Position numbers and translations under genes: made by a program. Below, in pieces: positions 1 through 7,321 of a stretch of DNA of 11,900 nt (the stretch's first letter is position 1; the number at the start of each line of letters is the position of its first letter). The DNA is from an uncultured Collinsella sp. (GTDB lineage Bacteria > Actinomycetota > Coriobacteriia > Coriobacteriales > Coriobacteriaceae). Below the pieces are notes generated by a model. It ran no database searches, was not told the origin of the DNA, and was given only the letters and a program-made list of their open reading frames with translations. The stretch is from the NCBI GenBank assembly GCA_900547835.1, contig URIJ01000051.1:1-11900 (forward strand), written 5' to 3'.

Positions 1-662
1 GCCATCATGCGCAGGTCCGCCAGCGCCATGGGGAAATAGAAGAGCATCATGTCGTTTTGGATTGCGTCTTCCACCTCGTGCCCGGCAAAGGCATCCGGGT
101 ACTGGCGCACCAGCTGCAGTGCGTTGGCACGTGCCTGCTGCGGCGAGATTTCGCAGGGAATACCCTGCTCCGGCACATACTCTGCACCCACGCCCATGGT
201 CAGACGCTTGCTGAAGGTACCGGGCTTGAGCAGGTCGGCAATGCCGATCTTGTTGCCGCAGGACGGGCACTCAAACACACGCTGCGTTGACTCGCCCTCA
301 AAGGACGCTCCGCAGAAGGGGCAAGGAATGCTCACATGCGTAGCCTCTTGGAACTCTTGCGCCGTGCCGCGATCCTCCCACAGCAGATGTTCCAGGACCG
401 ACTGATTGCGCCAGTGCGAATTGAAGAAATACCAGTCCGGGTCCTCCGGGCGCTCGAGTTGCGACACATGCGTGAGCTTGAGCAGTCCATCCACTACCGT
501 CAACGGCGTATGGCGAATGCCCAAAGCGCTCTTGGGCTCTCCGGCGTCCGCCTGCCACGGAATGACCGCACCGCAATAAGCGCACTCAAAGCTGCGCTTA
601 GCTTGGTGCGAGTACATAGGGCCGCCGCAGTTTTGACATTTAATGGCAAACATCTCGTCCAT
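1..662 (-). CDS. Double zinc-ribbon protein, 3'-truncated by window edge
   Basis: This reading frame runs from an ATG at 660-662 to the left edge with no stop, giving 220 visible residues. An AAAGGAGG Shine-Dalgarno lies at 671-678 with about 8 nt spacing, which fixes the start. Two treble CxxC pairs are visible: C9/C12 with C27/C30, and C114/C117 with C132/C135. Each set could bind one zinc ion, as in TFIIB-type zinc ribbons. The later part (around 160-220, with YVPEQGIPC and MLFYFPMAL) resembles proteins annotated as TFIIB-type zinc-ribbon or 'PriA-like', in which a ribbon precedes an 'IIPF...YVPF' type segment. That similarity is from memory and no helicase motif is visible, so a replication role should not be assumed. 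The gene is divergent from the CDF transporter. The function is unknown; the zinc-binding inference is firm. Confidence 0.85.
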   Translation of the reverse strand, partial: MDEMFAIKCQNCGGPMYSHQAKRSFECAYCGAVIPWQADAGEPKSALGIRHTPLTVVDGLLKLTHVSQLERPEDPDWYFFNSHWRNQSVLEHLLWEDRGTAQEFQEATHVSIPCPFCGASFEGESTQRVFECPSCGNKIGIADLLKPGTFSKRLTMGVGAEYVPEQGIPCEISPQQARANALQLVRQYPDAFAGHEVEDAIQNDMMLFYFPMALADLRMM

Positions 663-880
663 GGAAACGTCCTCCTTTGCACAGGGGCTGTCGGCATTAA
701 GTATGTCGATCAAACAGGCACATGCCCATACCCATGTGGCCCAAAATGGACCACCCAGGCAGACGAGAAGGCTCGCTCGTTAGCACCGGCAGACTATTGC
801 TGCATTTTCTGAGCATCGGTGCACGGCGCCCCCGCGCGAGCTACACTATCCCCTTAAACATGATTGTGAGGACGACCGCT
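663..880. other. Divergent intergenic region, zinc-ribbon gene / CDF gene
   Basis: This 218-base gap must hold both divergent promoters. On the plus strand a TACACT at 842-847 could be the -10 for the transporter, but the matching -35 position is poor. On the minus strand an ACTTAAT-like stretch near 695-703 could serve the zinc-ribbon gene, also without a good -35. I see none of the conserved features of a manganese (yybP-ykoY) riboswitch and no clear operator. Frames extending upstream from the transporter reading frame (to 722) look like non-coding read-through. Confidence 0.4.
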
Positions 881-2062
881 ATGCTATTTGTAAATCGGCT
901 GGTACATACGCTTGTTCCCGGCAGCGAGGACGAGCCGGTCGATGCATCTTGCCGCACCAACGCGGGTTTTACCGCAAGCCTCATCTGCATTGGCCTCAAC
1001 GTCACTCTGTGCCTGGGCAAGGGCATCGCGGGCCTGCTCGCCGGCTCCGTCTCCCTCATCGCCGACGCTTTCAACAACCTCTCCGATGCCTCGAGCAACA
1101 TCGTGAGCCTGCTCGGGTTCCGCCTTGCCAGCCGCCCGGCAGACGAAGGCCACCCCTATGGCCACGGTCGCTACGAGTACCTAGCCGGTCTGTTCGTCGC
1201 CGTCCTGGTTTGCGCCGTCGGCATCAACCTGATCCTCGAGTCGGTCACTAAGATCATCAAGCCTTCCCCCACTGCATATTCGGTGCTCTCCTTAGCCGCC
1301 CTCGTCTTGTCCATGCTCGTTAAGCTCTGGATGGCCGCGTTCAACCGCACGCTGGGCAACCGCATCGACTCGGAGACGCTCATCGCCACAGCACAGGACT
1401 CCAAAAACGATTTCATCACCTCGGGCTCGGTCTTGGTGGCGGCGCTTATTTCGCAGACGACCGGCTTCGACCTCGATGGCTGGGCAGGCCTGGGTGTGGG
1501 CATCTTCATCTGCATCAGCGGCATGGGTCTAGTGCGCGACGCCATCAGCCCGTTGCTGGGGCAAGCGCCCGACCCCAAGCTCGTCCAGGCAATCCGCGAC
1601 AAGATCATGTCCTATCCGCAGGTCTTGGGCACACACGACCTGATGGTGCACGACTACGGCCCCGGTCGTCAGTTTGCCAGCGCCCACGTGGAGATGCCCG
1701 GCGAGGGCGACGCGTTTGAGCACCACGAGATTCTGGACACCATCGAGCACGACATCAAGCGCCAGATGGGCATTGGTATCACGCTGCACTGCGACCCCAT
1801 CGCGACAACCGGCGATGACTTGCGCGGCTGGGTCAAGCGCGGCGTCATGCAGATCGATCCCGCGCTCTCCATCCACGACCTGCACGAGCACGACGGGTTC
1901 GTTTCGTTTGACCTGGTGCGTCCCGACGGCTTTGACATATCCGACGAGGAGCTGCTGGAGCTCGTCACGCGCATCGTGCACGAGCGCCGACCCGATGCCT
2001 CATGCGTCGTCACGTTTGATTCGGGCTTTAGCTCGCCCGAGCGTCCGGCCGAGCAGTTGTAG
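881..2062 (+). CDS. Cation diffusion facilitator transporter, probable Mn2+ exporter
   Basis: A 393-residue inner-membrane proton-coupled metal exporter of the CDF family. I chose the ATG at 881 because a GTGAGGA Shine-Dalgarno sits at 866-872; the in-frame ATG at 860 and the longer upstream frame lack one and add non-family sequence. Six hydrophobic segments span roughly residues 30-220. Segment 2 carries ADAFNNLSDASS, segment 3 is preceded by the family signature HPYGHGRYEYLAG (about 91-103), and segment 5 carries QDSKNDF. The transport site is therefore N65/D69 with D173/D177. This ND-DD set is the one described for Mn exporters such as pneumococcal MntE, whereas Zn exporters have HD-HD. 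The cytoplasmic ferredoxin-like domain (about 235-310) is followed by a second, related-looking portion to the C terminus. The family is certain; the metal is inferred. Confidence 0.93.
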   Translation: MLFVNRLVHTLVPGSEDEPVDASCRTNAGFTASLICIGLNVTLCLGKGIAGLLAGSVSLIADAFNNLSDASSNIVSLLGFRLASRPADEGHPYGHGRYEYLAGLFVAVLVCAVGINLILESVTKIIKPSPTAYSVLSLAALVLSMLVKLWMAAFNRTLGNRIDSETLIATAQDSKNDFITSGSVLVAALISQTTGFDLDGWAGLGVGIFICISGMGLVRDAISPLLGQAPDPKLVQAIRDKIMSYPQVLGTHDLMVHDYGPGRQFASAHVEMPGEGDAFEHHEILDTIEHDIKRQMGIGITLHCDPIATTGDDLRGWVKRGVMQIDPALSIHDLHEHDGFVSFDLVRPDGFDISDEELLELVTRIVHERRPDASCVVTFDSGFSSPERPAEQL

Positions 2063-2074
2063 CCTGCTTAACAG

Positions 2075-3064
2075 CTAGTTTCCCTGCGCGCCCGAGATGC
2101 CGTTTTGCAGGGCGTTCCAGGCATCCGTCGCCAAGCCGCCCAAGTTCTGCGCGGTATCGCCCAGGTTTTGTGCCGTGTCGCCCAGCTCTTGCGCCTTGTC
2201 TCCCAACTCCTGCGCCTTGTTGCTCAAGTCCTCCAGCGTATTGGAGCTCGAGCTGTCGGTACCGCTTTGGCCGTCGGACGAGTTGCCCGAGCTGTTCTTG
2301 TGCGTGAGTTGAATTTCGAGGTTGCCGCTGTCGTTATAGTAGGCAGAAGTAACGACCCAGTTGGCATCGACGACGGGCGTTGAGCCATCATCAGTCAGGA
2401 CCACGGCATTCGAAAGATCGGCGCCGCGCGACTTGAGAAGCTTCTTGGCGTTGGACCAGTACTGCCCCGGGATATCGCTCAGATCGACGGTGCTGGACTG
2501 GGTAGTCTCGGTCTGCTCGGCAGCGGTATCGGCCGTTGAGCTCCCCCGCTTGTTGAGCATGCCCGACACGATGGCAAACACAACCGACAGCGCAAAGAAA
2601 ATCGCCAGCACGATGAGGATCTTCTTGATCACGCTCGACGAACGCGACGGCCTCTTCTCCTCGTCTTCGCTATATTGCGGAATCGACTTGGGGTACTCGC
2701 GATACGGCTCGCGCGACTCGTAGCGAGGCTGCGCCGTGCGAGGCATATACGTCGTCTGCTGAGGCTGCGGAATGGGATTCTGCGGCAGGTCATCATAGGG
2801 ATTCGGCGTCGAGGCGGCATAAGAATCCTGCGGCGCGTAATCAAACGGGTCCGGAGCTGCGTTGCCATAGGGGCCTTGCGAAGATGCAGCGTAAGAATCC
2901 TGCGCCGTGTCGCCATAGCCCATAACCCGGGTGGGCTCGGCAGAAGGCTGCGTCGCGGCGGGGTCGGTATAACCGCGGTTGGGAACAACGCGGGTCGCAT
3001 CGGCGCTATCGCCAGCCTGCGCGGAACCGTAGCCGCCCATCACGGTTGTCTTGTCCTGATCCAT
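2075..3064 (-). CDS. Single-pass membrane protein with PASTA-like outer domain
   Basis: I do not recognise this 329-residue protein as a named family. The ATG at 3062-3064 follows GGAAAGGAA. Residues 1-140 form a low-complexity tail rich in Q, P, Y, S and A, with imperfect repeats such as two QDSYAAS copies, and three similar threonine sites at T7, T24 and T45 (TTVMG, TRVVP, TRVMG). A basic patch precedes one membrane helix (about 146-170), so the tail is probably cytoplasmic and the rest external. Residues 197-256 look like a PASTA-type fold: G-QYWSNAKKLLKSRG, a DDG turn, then NWVVTSAYYNDSG. After a Ser/Gly linker, residues 284-311 are four 7-residue repeats (AQELGDK/AQNLGDT), probably amphipathic helix. 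The gene ends 12 nt from the oppositely transcribed transporter gene. A cell-envelope or kinase-linked role is conjecture. Confidence 0.85.
   Translation of the reverse strand: MDQDKTTVMGGYGSAQAGDSADATRVVPNRGYTDPAATQPSAEPTRVMGYGDTAQDSYAASSQGPYGNAAPDPFDYAPQDSYAASTPNPYDDLPQNPIPQPQQTTYMPRTAQPRYESREPYREYPKSIPQYSEDEEKRPSRSSSVIKKILIVLAIFFALSVVFAIVSGMLNKRGSSTADTAAEQTETTQSSTVDLSDIPGQYWSNAKKLLKSRGADLSNAVVLTDDGSTPVVDANWVVTSAYYNDSGNLEIQLTHKNSSGNSSDGQSGTDSSSSNTLEDLSNKAQELGDKAQELGDTAQNLGDTAQNLGGLATDAWNALQNGISGAQGN
2132..2215 (-). repeat. Four 21-nt tandem repeats encoding AQ(E/N)LGD(K/T) heptads
   Basis: Four in-frame 21-base units encode AQELGDK, AQELGDT, AQNLGDT and AQNLGGL (protein residues 284-311 of the membrane protein). 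A more diverged LEDLSNK unit precedes them. The copies differ mainly at third codon positions and at the E/N codon, so the array is not a very recent expansion. It lies at the end of the gene. Confidence 0.9.
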
Positions 3065-3109
3065 GCAACGATTCCTTTCCGTCGCCTGTAAGCATCAAGT
3101 TATCCATGC

Positions 3110-3118
3110 ATTCTACCA
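3110..3118 (-). promoter_or_regulatory. Extended -10 promoter of the membrane-protein gene
   Basis: Read on the minus strand, TGGTAGAAT gives a -10 hexamer TAGAAT (5 of 6 to consensus, 3110-3115) with the TG of an extended -10 two bases upstream. The -35 position is poor, which extended -10 promoters tolerate. The expected transcript start near 3103 would leave a leader of about 40 nt. Inferred from motif only. Confidence 0.5.
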
Positions 3119-3182
3119 GCGCAAAAGCCTATGATGGGCAGAGTCCGTCGGTATCTACAAGACATGCGCGGGCCTAAGGATC

Positions 3183-3219
3183 AAAAAGCCCCGCCGGGCC
3201 TTGGTAGGCGCGACGGGGC
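3183..3219 (-). terminator. Intrinsic terminator of fhs
   Basis: On the minus strand, 3219-3206 can pair with 3201-3188. This makes a 14-bp stem with one G-U pair and one C-C mismatch, closed by the 4-base loop ACCA and followed directly by TTTTT at 3187-3183. It begins 26 nt past the fhs stop codon and separates fhs from the downstream membrane-protein gene. Confidence 0.92.
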
Positions 3220-3244
3220 GGGCAAGCGGCTATGAGCAGCGAGC

Positions 3245-4912
3245 TTAGAACAGGCCGGTGATGTTGCCGTCGTTGTCGACGTCGATGTTCTCGGCCGCAG
3301 GGACCTTGGGCAGGCCCGGCATGGTCAGAACACTGCCAGTCAGTGCGACCACAAAGTGGGCGCCGGCGGAAACCTTGAGCTCACGCACCGTGATGCGGAA
3401 GTTCTCGGGAGCGCCCAGGGCCTTGGCGTTGTCGCTAAAGCTGTACTGCGTCTTGGCGACGCACACCGGCAGGTTGCCAAAGCCATTCTCGCGCAGCTCG
3501 GCGAGCTGGCGCTTGGCGGCCGGCGTAAAGTCAACGCCGTCGGCGCGGTAGACCTTGGTGGCAACGGCCTCGAGGGCATCGGCAACATCGGCGCCGTTCT
3601 CGTAGGCAAACTTGAGCTCGCTCGGCTGCTCAATCAGACGCATGACCTCATCGGCCAGGTCAAGCGCGCCCTCGCCGCCCTTGGCCCAGACCTCGGAAAG
3701 CTTAACGTTGACGCCGAGCTTCTGGCACTCGGACTCGATGAGCGCAAGCTCGGCCTCGGTGTCCGTCGGGAAGCGGTTGATGGCGACTACGCAGGGCAGA
3801 CCATAAACGTTCTGGATGTTGTCGACGTGACGCAGCAGGTTGGGCATGCCAGCCTTGAGTGCCTCGAGGTTCTCCTCGTTGAGGTCGGCTTTGGCGACGC
3901 CACCGTTGTACTTAAGCGCACGAGCGGTCGCGACGATCACGACGGCGCTGGGGCGAACGCCCGTCATGCGGCACTTGATATCGAGGAACTTCTCGGCACC
4001 CAGGTCGGCGCCAAAGCCGGCCTCGGTAATGGCAACATCGCCAAAGCGCATCGCCATACGCGTGGCCATGATAGAGTTGCAGCCGTGGGCAATGTTGGCG
4101 AAGGGACCGCCGTGGACAAACGCGGGCGTGCCCTCGAGTGTCTGAACCAGGTTGGGTTTGAGCGCATCCTTGAGCAGGGCAGCCATGGCACCCTGAGCCT
4201 TAAGGTCGCGGGCACGGACAGGCTCGCCGGCAAAGCTGTAGCCGACGACGATCTCACCCAAGCGTTCCTTGAGGTCGCTGATGCTCGTAGACAGGCACAG
4301 GATTGCCATGACCTCGGAGGCGACGGTGATATCGAAGCCGTCCTCGCGCGGCACGCCCTGGGCCTTACCGCCAATGCCGTCGATGACGTGGCGCAGCTGA
4401 CGGTCGTTCATATCGACGACGCGCTTCCAAGTGATGCGCTTAACGTCAATACCGAGCTGATTGCCCTGCTGGATGTGGTTATCAAGCATGGCGGCCAGCA
4501 GGTTGTTGGCGGCACCGATGGCATGGAAGTCACCGGTAAAGTGCAGGTTGATATCCTCCATGGGGATGACCTGAGCCCAGCCGCCGCCGGCAGCACCGCC
4601 CTTTACGCCAAAGACGGGACCGAGCGAAGGCTCGCGCAGGGCCACGGCACTCTTGACGCCGCGACGACGCAGGCCGTCGGCCAGACCGATGGTCGTGGTG
4701 GTCTTGCCCTCGCCCGCAGGCGTTGGGTTGATAGCGGTCACGAGGACGAGCTTGGCCTGGTGATCAGTCGGCTCGTTGAGCAGTGAATAGTCGACCTTAG
4801 CCTTGTCGAAGCCGTACGGAATAAGGTGCTTAACGTCGACGCCGGCGTTCTTGGCCACCTCGGTAATAGGCAGCGGCGTGACAGAACGTGCGATTTCGAT
4901 GTCGGTAGGCAT
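3245..4912 (-). CDS. fhs: Formate-tetrahydrofolate ligase
   Basis: This enzyme joins formate to tetrahydrofolate at the cost of ATP, giving 10-formyl-tetrahydrofolate for purine and initiator-tRNA formylation and, in acetogens, for the methyl branch of the Wood-Ljungdahl pathway. The 555-residue product matches the usual length of about 556. The phosphate-binding loop PTPAGEGKTT is at 63-72 and the family stretch EPSLGPVFGVKGGAAGGG at 94-111, then MEDINLHFTGDFHAI. I chose the ATG at 4910-4912 because GAAAGGA lies at 4919-4925 and the protein then starts like its relatives; the frame stays open 59 more codons upstream but that segment spans the promoter. It appears monocistronic, with its own promoter and terminator. 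Nothing in this window (no folD, metF or CO-dehydrogenase genes) indicates an acetogenic role rather than simple one-carbon supply. Confidence 0.98.
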   Translation of the reverse strand: MPTDIEIARSVTPLPITEVAKNAGVDVKHLIPYGFDKAKVDYSLLNEPTDHQAKLVLVTAINPTPAGEGKTTTTIGLADGLRRRGVKSAVALREPSLGPVFGVKGGAAGGGWAQVIPMEDINLHFTGDFHAIGAANNLLAAMLDNHIQQGNQLGIDVKRITWKRVVDMNDRQLRHVIDGIGGKAQGVPREDGFDITVASEVMAILCLSTSISDLKERLGEIVVGYSFAGEPVRARDLKAQGAMAALLKDALKPNLVQTLEGTPAFVHGGPFANIAHGCNSIMATRMAMRFGDVAITEAGFGADLGAEKFLDIKCRMTGVRPSAVVIVATARALKYNGGVAKADLNEENLEALKAGMPNLLRHVDNIQNVYGLPCVVAINRFPTDTEAELALIESECQKLGVNVKLSEVWAKGGEGALDLADEVMRLIEQPSELKFAYENGADVADALEAVATKVYRADGVDFTPAAKRQLAELRENGFGNLPVCVAKTQYSFSDNAKALGAPENFRITVRELKVSAGAHFVVALTGSVLTMPGLPKVPAAENIDVDNDGNITGLF

Positions 4913-4952
4913 GGGCGGTCCTTTCGTTACCGAATGAGAAAAAGACCAATTC

Positions 4953-4981
4953 AGCATAGCACGGGCGCGCAATAGTAAAAA
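4953..4981 (-). promoter_or_regulatory. Probable fhs promoter
   Basis: On the minus strand TTTTTA (4981-4976) and TATGCT (4958-4953) are separated by 17 bases, matching a vegetative promoter at 3 of 6 and 4 of 6 positions. The implied start near 4946 gives a leader of about 35 nt. The T-run also follows a weak CGCC/GGCG hairpin that might be the end of the ruv transcript, but I do not call a terminator there. Confidence 0.5.
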
Positions 4982-5057
4982 CGCCCATAACCGATGAACG
5001 GCGATATGTTTACCCGATGCCCAGCGATAGCCCAACAGCCCGCAAACAAGCCCATTC

Positions 5058-6125
5058 CTACAGGGTCGGTTCAATACCCAAATGCTCAAAGGTGCGAAGC
5101 GTTGCCTGGCGGCCCTGGGGTGTGCGAATCATCAAGCCGCACTGCAGCAGATAGGGCTCATAGACATCCTCGAGCGTTCCCGGGTCCTCGCCCACCGCGC
5201 TGGCAAGCGTTGTCAGGCCCACGGCACGTCCGGAGAACGTCTTAGCGAGTGTCTCCAAAATGCGAATATCCATCCAGTCCAGACCGAGCTCATCGATCTC
5301 GAAGAACTCGAGCGCCTGGCGACAGATATCGAGCTCGATGGGGCCGTTGCCGCGCACCTGTGCGTAATCGCGCACGCGCTTGAGCAGGCGGTTGGCAAGA
5401 CGTGGCGTGCCGCGCGAACGCGAGCCGATCTCGAGTGCACTGGGACGGTCGATCGTCACGCCCAGGATAGTCGCCGAGCGCGTCACAATCTGCGCGAGCT
5501 CCTCGACCGTGTAGTAATCCAGGCGATATGAAATGCCAAAGCGGTCGCGCAACGGGCCGGTCAACATGCCTGAGCGGGTCGTTGCCGCTACCAGCGTAAA
5601 CTTGGGAATATCCAGGCGAATCGAGCGCGCCGCCGGACCCTTGCCAATCACGATATCGAGGGCAAAGTCCTCCATCGCGGGGTACAGGACCTCCTCGACC
5701 GAACGGTTGAGGCGGTGGATCTCGTCGATAAACAGCACATCACCCGGCTGCAAGTTAGTAAGGATGGCCGCCAGGTCGCCCGTGCGCGCGATGGCAGGGC
5801 CACTCGTGGTCTTGATCTGAGCGCCCAGCTCGTTGGCGATAACGGTGGCCAGCGTGGTCTTGCCCAGGCCCGGAGGACCCGAGAAAATCACGTGGTCGAG
5901 CGTCTCGCCACGGCTCTGCGCCGCTTCGATCAACACGCGCAGGCTCTGCTTGATGTGCTCCTGGCCACAGTAATCGTCCAGGCGCTGGGGGCGCAAAGTG
6001 CGGTCGACATCGAGGTCCTCGGCCGTCAGCTCCGAGCCCACCATGCGCTCGCCGTGCGCCATGGATGCCGTCGGCGAGTTACCGGGCGTCGCCCACAGGT
6101 CCTGAGAGTCATCGGCTTCCCACAT
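5058..6125 (-). CDS. ruvB: Holliday junction branch-migration ATPase RuvB
   Basis: RuvB is the hexameric AAA+ motor that, loaded by RuvA, drives branch migration of Holliday junctions in recombinational repair. I take the ATG at 6123-6125, whose first base is the last base of the ruvA stop (TGATG); a GTG one codon earlier is the alternative. The 355-residue protein has a slightly long N terminus (about 40 residues before LRPQRLDDYCGQ). Visible are Walker A GPPGLGKT (83-90), Walker B LFIDEIH with D124/E125, sensor-1 ATTRSG (171-176), the arginine-finger segment PLRDRFG (181-187), the sensor-2 region SRSRGTPRLANRLL (226-239), and a C-terminal winged helix ending RTPQGRQATLRTFEHLG. It is the last gene of ruvCAB. 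No strong terminator follows in the 145 nt before fhs. Confidence 0.98.
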   Translation of the reverse strand: MWEADDSQDLWATPGNSPTASMAHGERMVGSELTAEDLDVDRTLRPQRLDDYCGQEHIKQSLRVLIEAAQSRGETLDHVIFSGPPGLGKTTLATVIANELGAQIKTTSGPAIARTGDLAAILTNLQPGDVLFIDEIHRLNRSVEEVLYPAMEDFALDIVIGKGPAARSIRLDIPKFTLVAATTRSGMLTGPLRDRFGISYRLDYYTVEELAQIVTRSATILGVTIDRPSALEIGSRSRGTPRLANRLLKRVRDYAQVRGNGPIELDICRQALEFFEIDELGLDWMDIRILETLAKTFSGRAVGLTTLASAVGEDPGTLEDVYEPYLLQCGLMIRTPQGRQATLRTFEHLGIEPTL

Positions 6126-6127
6126 CA
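6123..6127 (-). promoter_or_regulatory. TGATG stop-start overlap, ruvA/ruvB
   Basis: The ruvA stop TGA (6125-6127) and the ruvB start ATG (6123-6125) share one base. This arrangement normally couples translation of the downstream gene to the upstream one. The same junction occurs at ruvC/ruvA (6743-6747). Confidence 0.85.
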
Positions 6128-6745
6128 CGCATCCATTCCGAGTCGCTTAAGCGCCGCGCCGAGCAGATCCTCGACACGCATATTCTGCCCATCATACCCG
6201 CTCAGGGCAACATCGGTCTCCTGCGGGCTAAAGCCCATGGAAAGGAGTGCCGCACGGGCATCGTCGATCGCCGAGGGAGCGGCAGCGGGCACGGGCATCG
6301 CAACCTGTCCGGGAATCACGTCGACCGGCACAAAGCCCTTATCCTTGGCAAAGGTGCTCTTGAGTTCCAGGATCAGGCGCTGAGCTGTCTTTTTGCCCAC
6401 ACCGGGTACCTTGGCCATGCCCTTGTCGTCCTCGGCCATCACCAGCGAATACAGCTGCCCCACGGTATAGGTGGAAAGCACGGCAAGCGCCAGGCGCGGG
6501 CCAACGCCCGAAACGGACACGAGCCGGTCGAACATCGTGCGCTCATCCTTTGAGGAAAAACCGAAAAGTGTCATGGCGTCCTCGCGCACCTGCATACGCG
6601 TGTAGAGGCGGACCTCGCCGCCGGGCGTCGGCAACGTGGCCGCAGTGCTGCCCGAGATGCCGAGTTCAAAGCCAACGCCCGACACATCGACGACAGCAGA
6701 GCTCATCGTGGACTCGACAAGCGTTCCGTGGAGCTGGGAAATCAT
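6125..6745 (-). CDS. ruvA: Holliday junction DNA-binding protein RuvA
   Basis: RuvA binds four-way DNA junctions as a tetramer, holds them in a square planar form and recruits RuvB. The 206-residue product is of normal length. The N-terminal OB-fold domain (1-65) starts MISQLHGTLVE, the typical beginning. Two helix-hairpin-helix motifs follow, SVSGVGPRLALAVL (77-90) and KVPGVGKKTAQRLILEL (112-128). A Pro/Ala-rich flexible linker (about 142-158) then leads to the C-terminal RuvB-binding domain, with ALLSMGFSPQE and VEDLLGAALKRLG. The ATG at 6743-6745 overlaps the ruvC stop by one base, and the stop overlaps the ruvB start by one base, so translation is probably coupled. Frames extending further upstream are ruvC read in another frame. 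Confidence 0.98.
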   Translation of the reverse strand: MISQLHGTLVESTMSSAVVDVSGVGFELGISGSTAATLPTPGGEVRLYTRMQVREDAMTLFGFSSKDERTMFDRLVSVSGVGPRLALAVLSTYTVGQLYSLVMAEDDKGMAKVPGVGKKTAQRLILELKSTFAKDKGFVPVDVIPGQVAMPVPAAAPSAIDDARAALLSMGFSPQETDVALSGYDGQNMRVEDLLGAALKRLGMDA

Positions 6746-6747
6746 CA
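6743..6747 (-). promoter_or_regulatory. TGATG stop-start overlap, ruvC/ruvA
   Basis: The ruvC stop TGA (6745-6747) shares its last base with the ruvA ATG (6743-6745), giving probable translational coupling and confirming both the operon and the chosen ruvA start. Confidence 0.88.
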
Positions 6748-7266
6748 GTATCCGGTTCCTCTCTGTTGATAGAACTCGCCACCGGTGAGGGCGCGGGTGC
6801 GGCTGAGGTTTACGTGGCAGATGGCGCAGGCCAGGGCATCGGCGGCATGGTCGGGATGCGGGTCGTGGTCGAGCTGTGTTAGCGTGCGTACCATGTAGGC
6901 GACCTGGCGTTTGTCCGCGGCGCCCGTGCCCACGACGGCCTGCTTGATCTGCATGGGCGTGTACTCGCCAATCTCGAGCGCGCATTCCGAAAGTGCGACG
7001 AGTGCAGCACCGCGGGCATGCGCCGTGGGGATGGCGGAACGAACGTTGGCGCCAAAGTAGATGCTCTCGACAGCAGCCGTGTCGGGTCGATAACGCTCAA
7101 CGACATCCTTAAGGTCATGGGCGATATGCGACAGGCGCACCGCGAGCGGACTTCCGGCACTGGTCTCGATGCAGCCATAGGCACGGCAGCGAACCTCGCC
7201 GCGCCGCTCCTCGATAATCCCCCAACCCGTATGAGCCAAACCGGGGTCAATGCCCAAGATAACCAA
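6745..7266 (-). CDS. ruvC: Holliday junction resolvase RuvC, TTG start
   Basis: RuvC is the dimeric, Mg2+-dependent endonuclease that cuts Holliday junctions symmetrically. I assign the start to TTG at 7264-7266: a GGGGAGG Shine-Dalgarno is 5 nt upstream, and the protein then begins MVILGIDPG like nearly all RuvCs and has 173 residues, the standard length. Catalytic acidic residues are D7 (GIDPGL), E67 (AAVESIYFG) and the pair H140/D143 in DHAADALA. The His at the third position matches the Thermus RuvC type rather than the Asp of E. coli. The YFGANVRSA segment is also typical. It is the first gene of ruvCAB. The yebC gene often found before ruvC is absent; the upstream neighbour is the NAD-synthetase-like gene. 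Confidence 0.97.
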   Translation of the reverse strand: MVILGIDPGLAHTGWGIIEERRGEVRCRAYGCIETSAGSPLAVRLSHIAHDLKDVVERYRPDTAAVESIYFGANVRSAIPTAHARGAALVALSECALEIGEYTPMQIKQAVVGTGAADKRQVAYMVRTLTQLDHDPHPDHAADALACAICHVNLSRTRALTGGEFYQQRGTGY

Positions 7267-7321
7267 GCCGACCTCCCCTCGCCACAAGCACAGCGCAAGA
7301 CAGGGCCCCGCGCATCATTCA

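Noticed and set aside
722..880. N-terminal extension of the CDF transporter
   Set aside because: The sequence is unlike the family, has no Shine-Dalgarno at 722, and covers the expected promoter; ATG 881 has a good site.
722..880. Mn-sensing riboswitch before the transporter gene
   Set aside because: The short leader expected from the likely promoter is only about 27 nt, and I could not find the conserved loops of the yybP-ykoY class.
2052..2076. Hairpin between the convergent transporter and membrane-protein genes
   Set aside because: Only a 7-bp stem with a mismatch and no T-tract on either strand; not good enough to call a terminator.
3356..4786. Plus-strand open frame of about 476 codons
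   Set aside because: It is antisense to fhs, whose identity and motifs are certain; no Shine-Dalgarno or recognisable domain.
4984..5010. Terminator of the ruv operon before the fhs promoter
   Set aside because: The stem is only CGCC/GGCG with a loop of over 10 bases; the T-run is better explained as part of the fhs -35 region.
4913..5089. N-terminal extension of fhs by 59 codons
   Set aside because: It would contain the promoter, has no ribosome binding site, and Fhs proteins begin at the chosen position.
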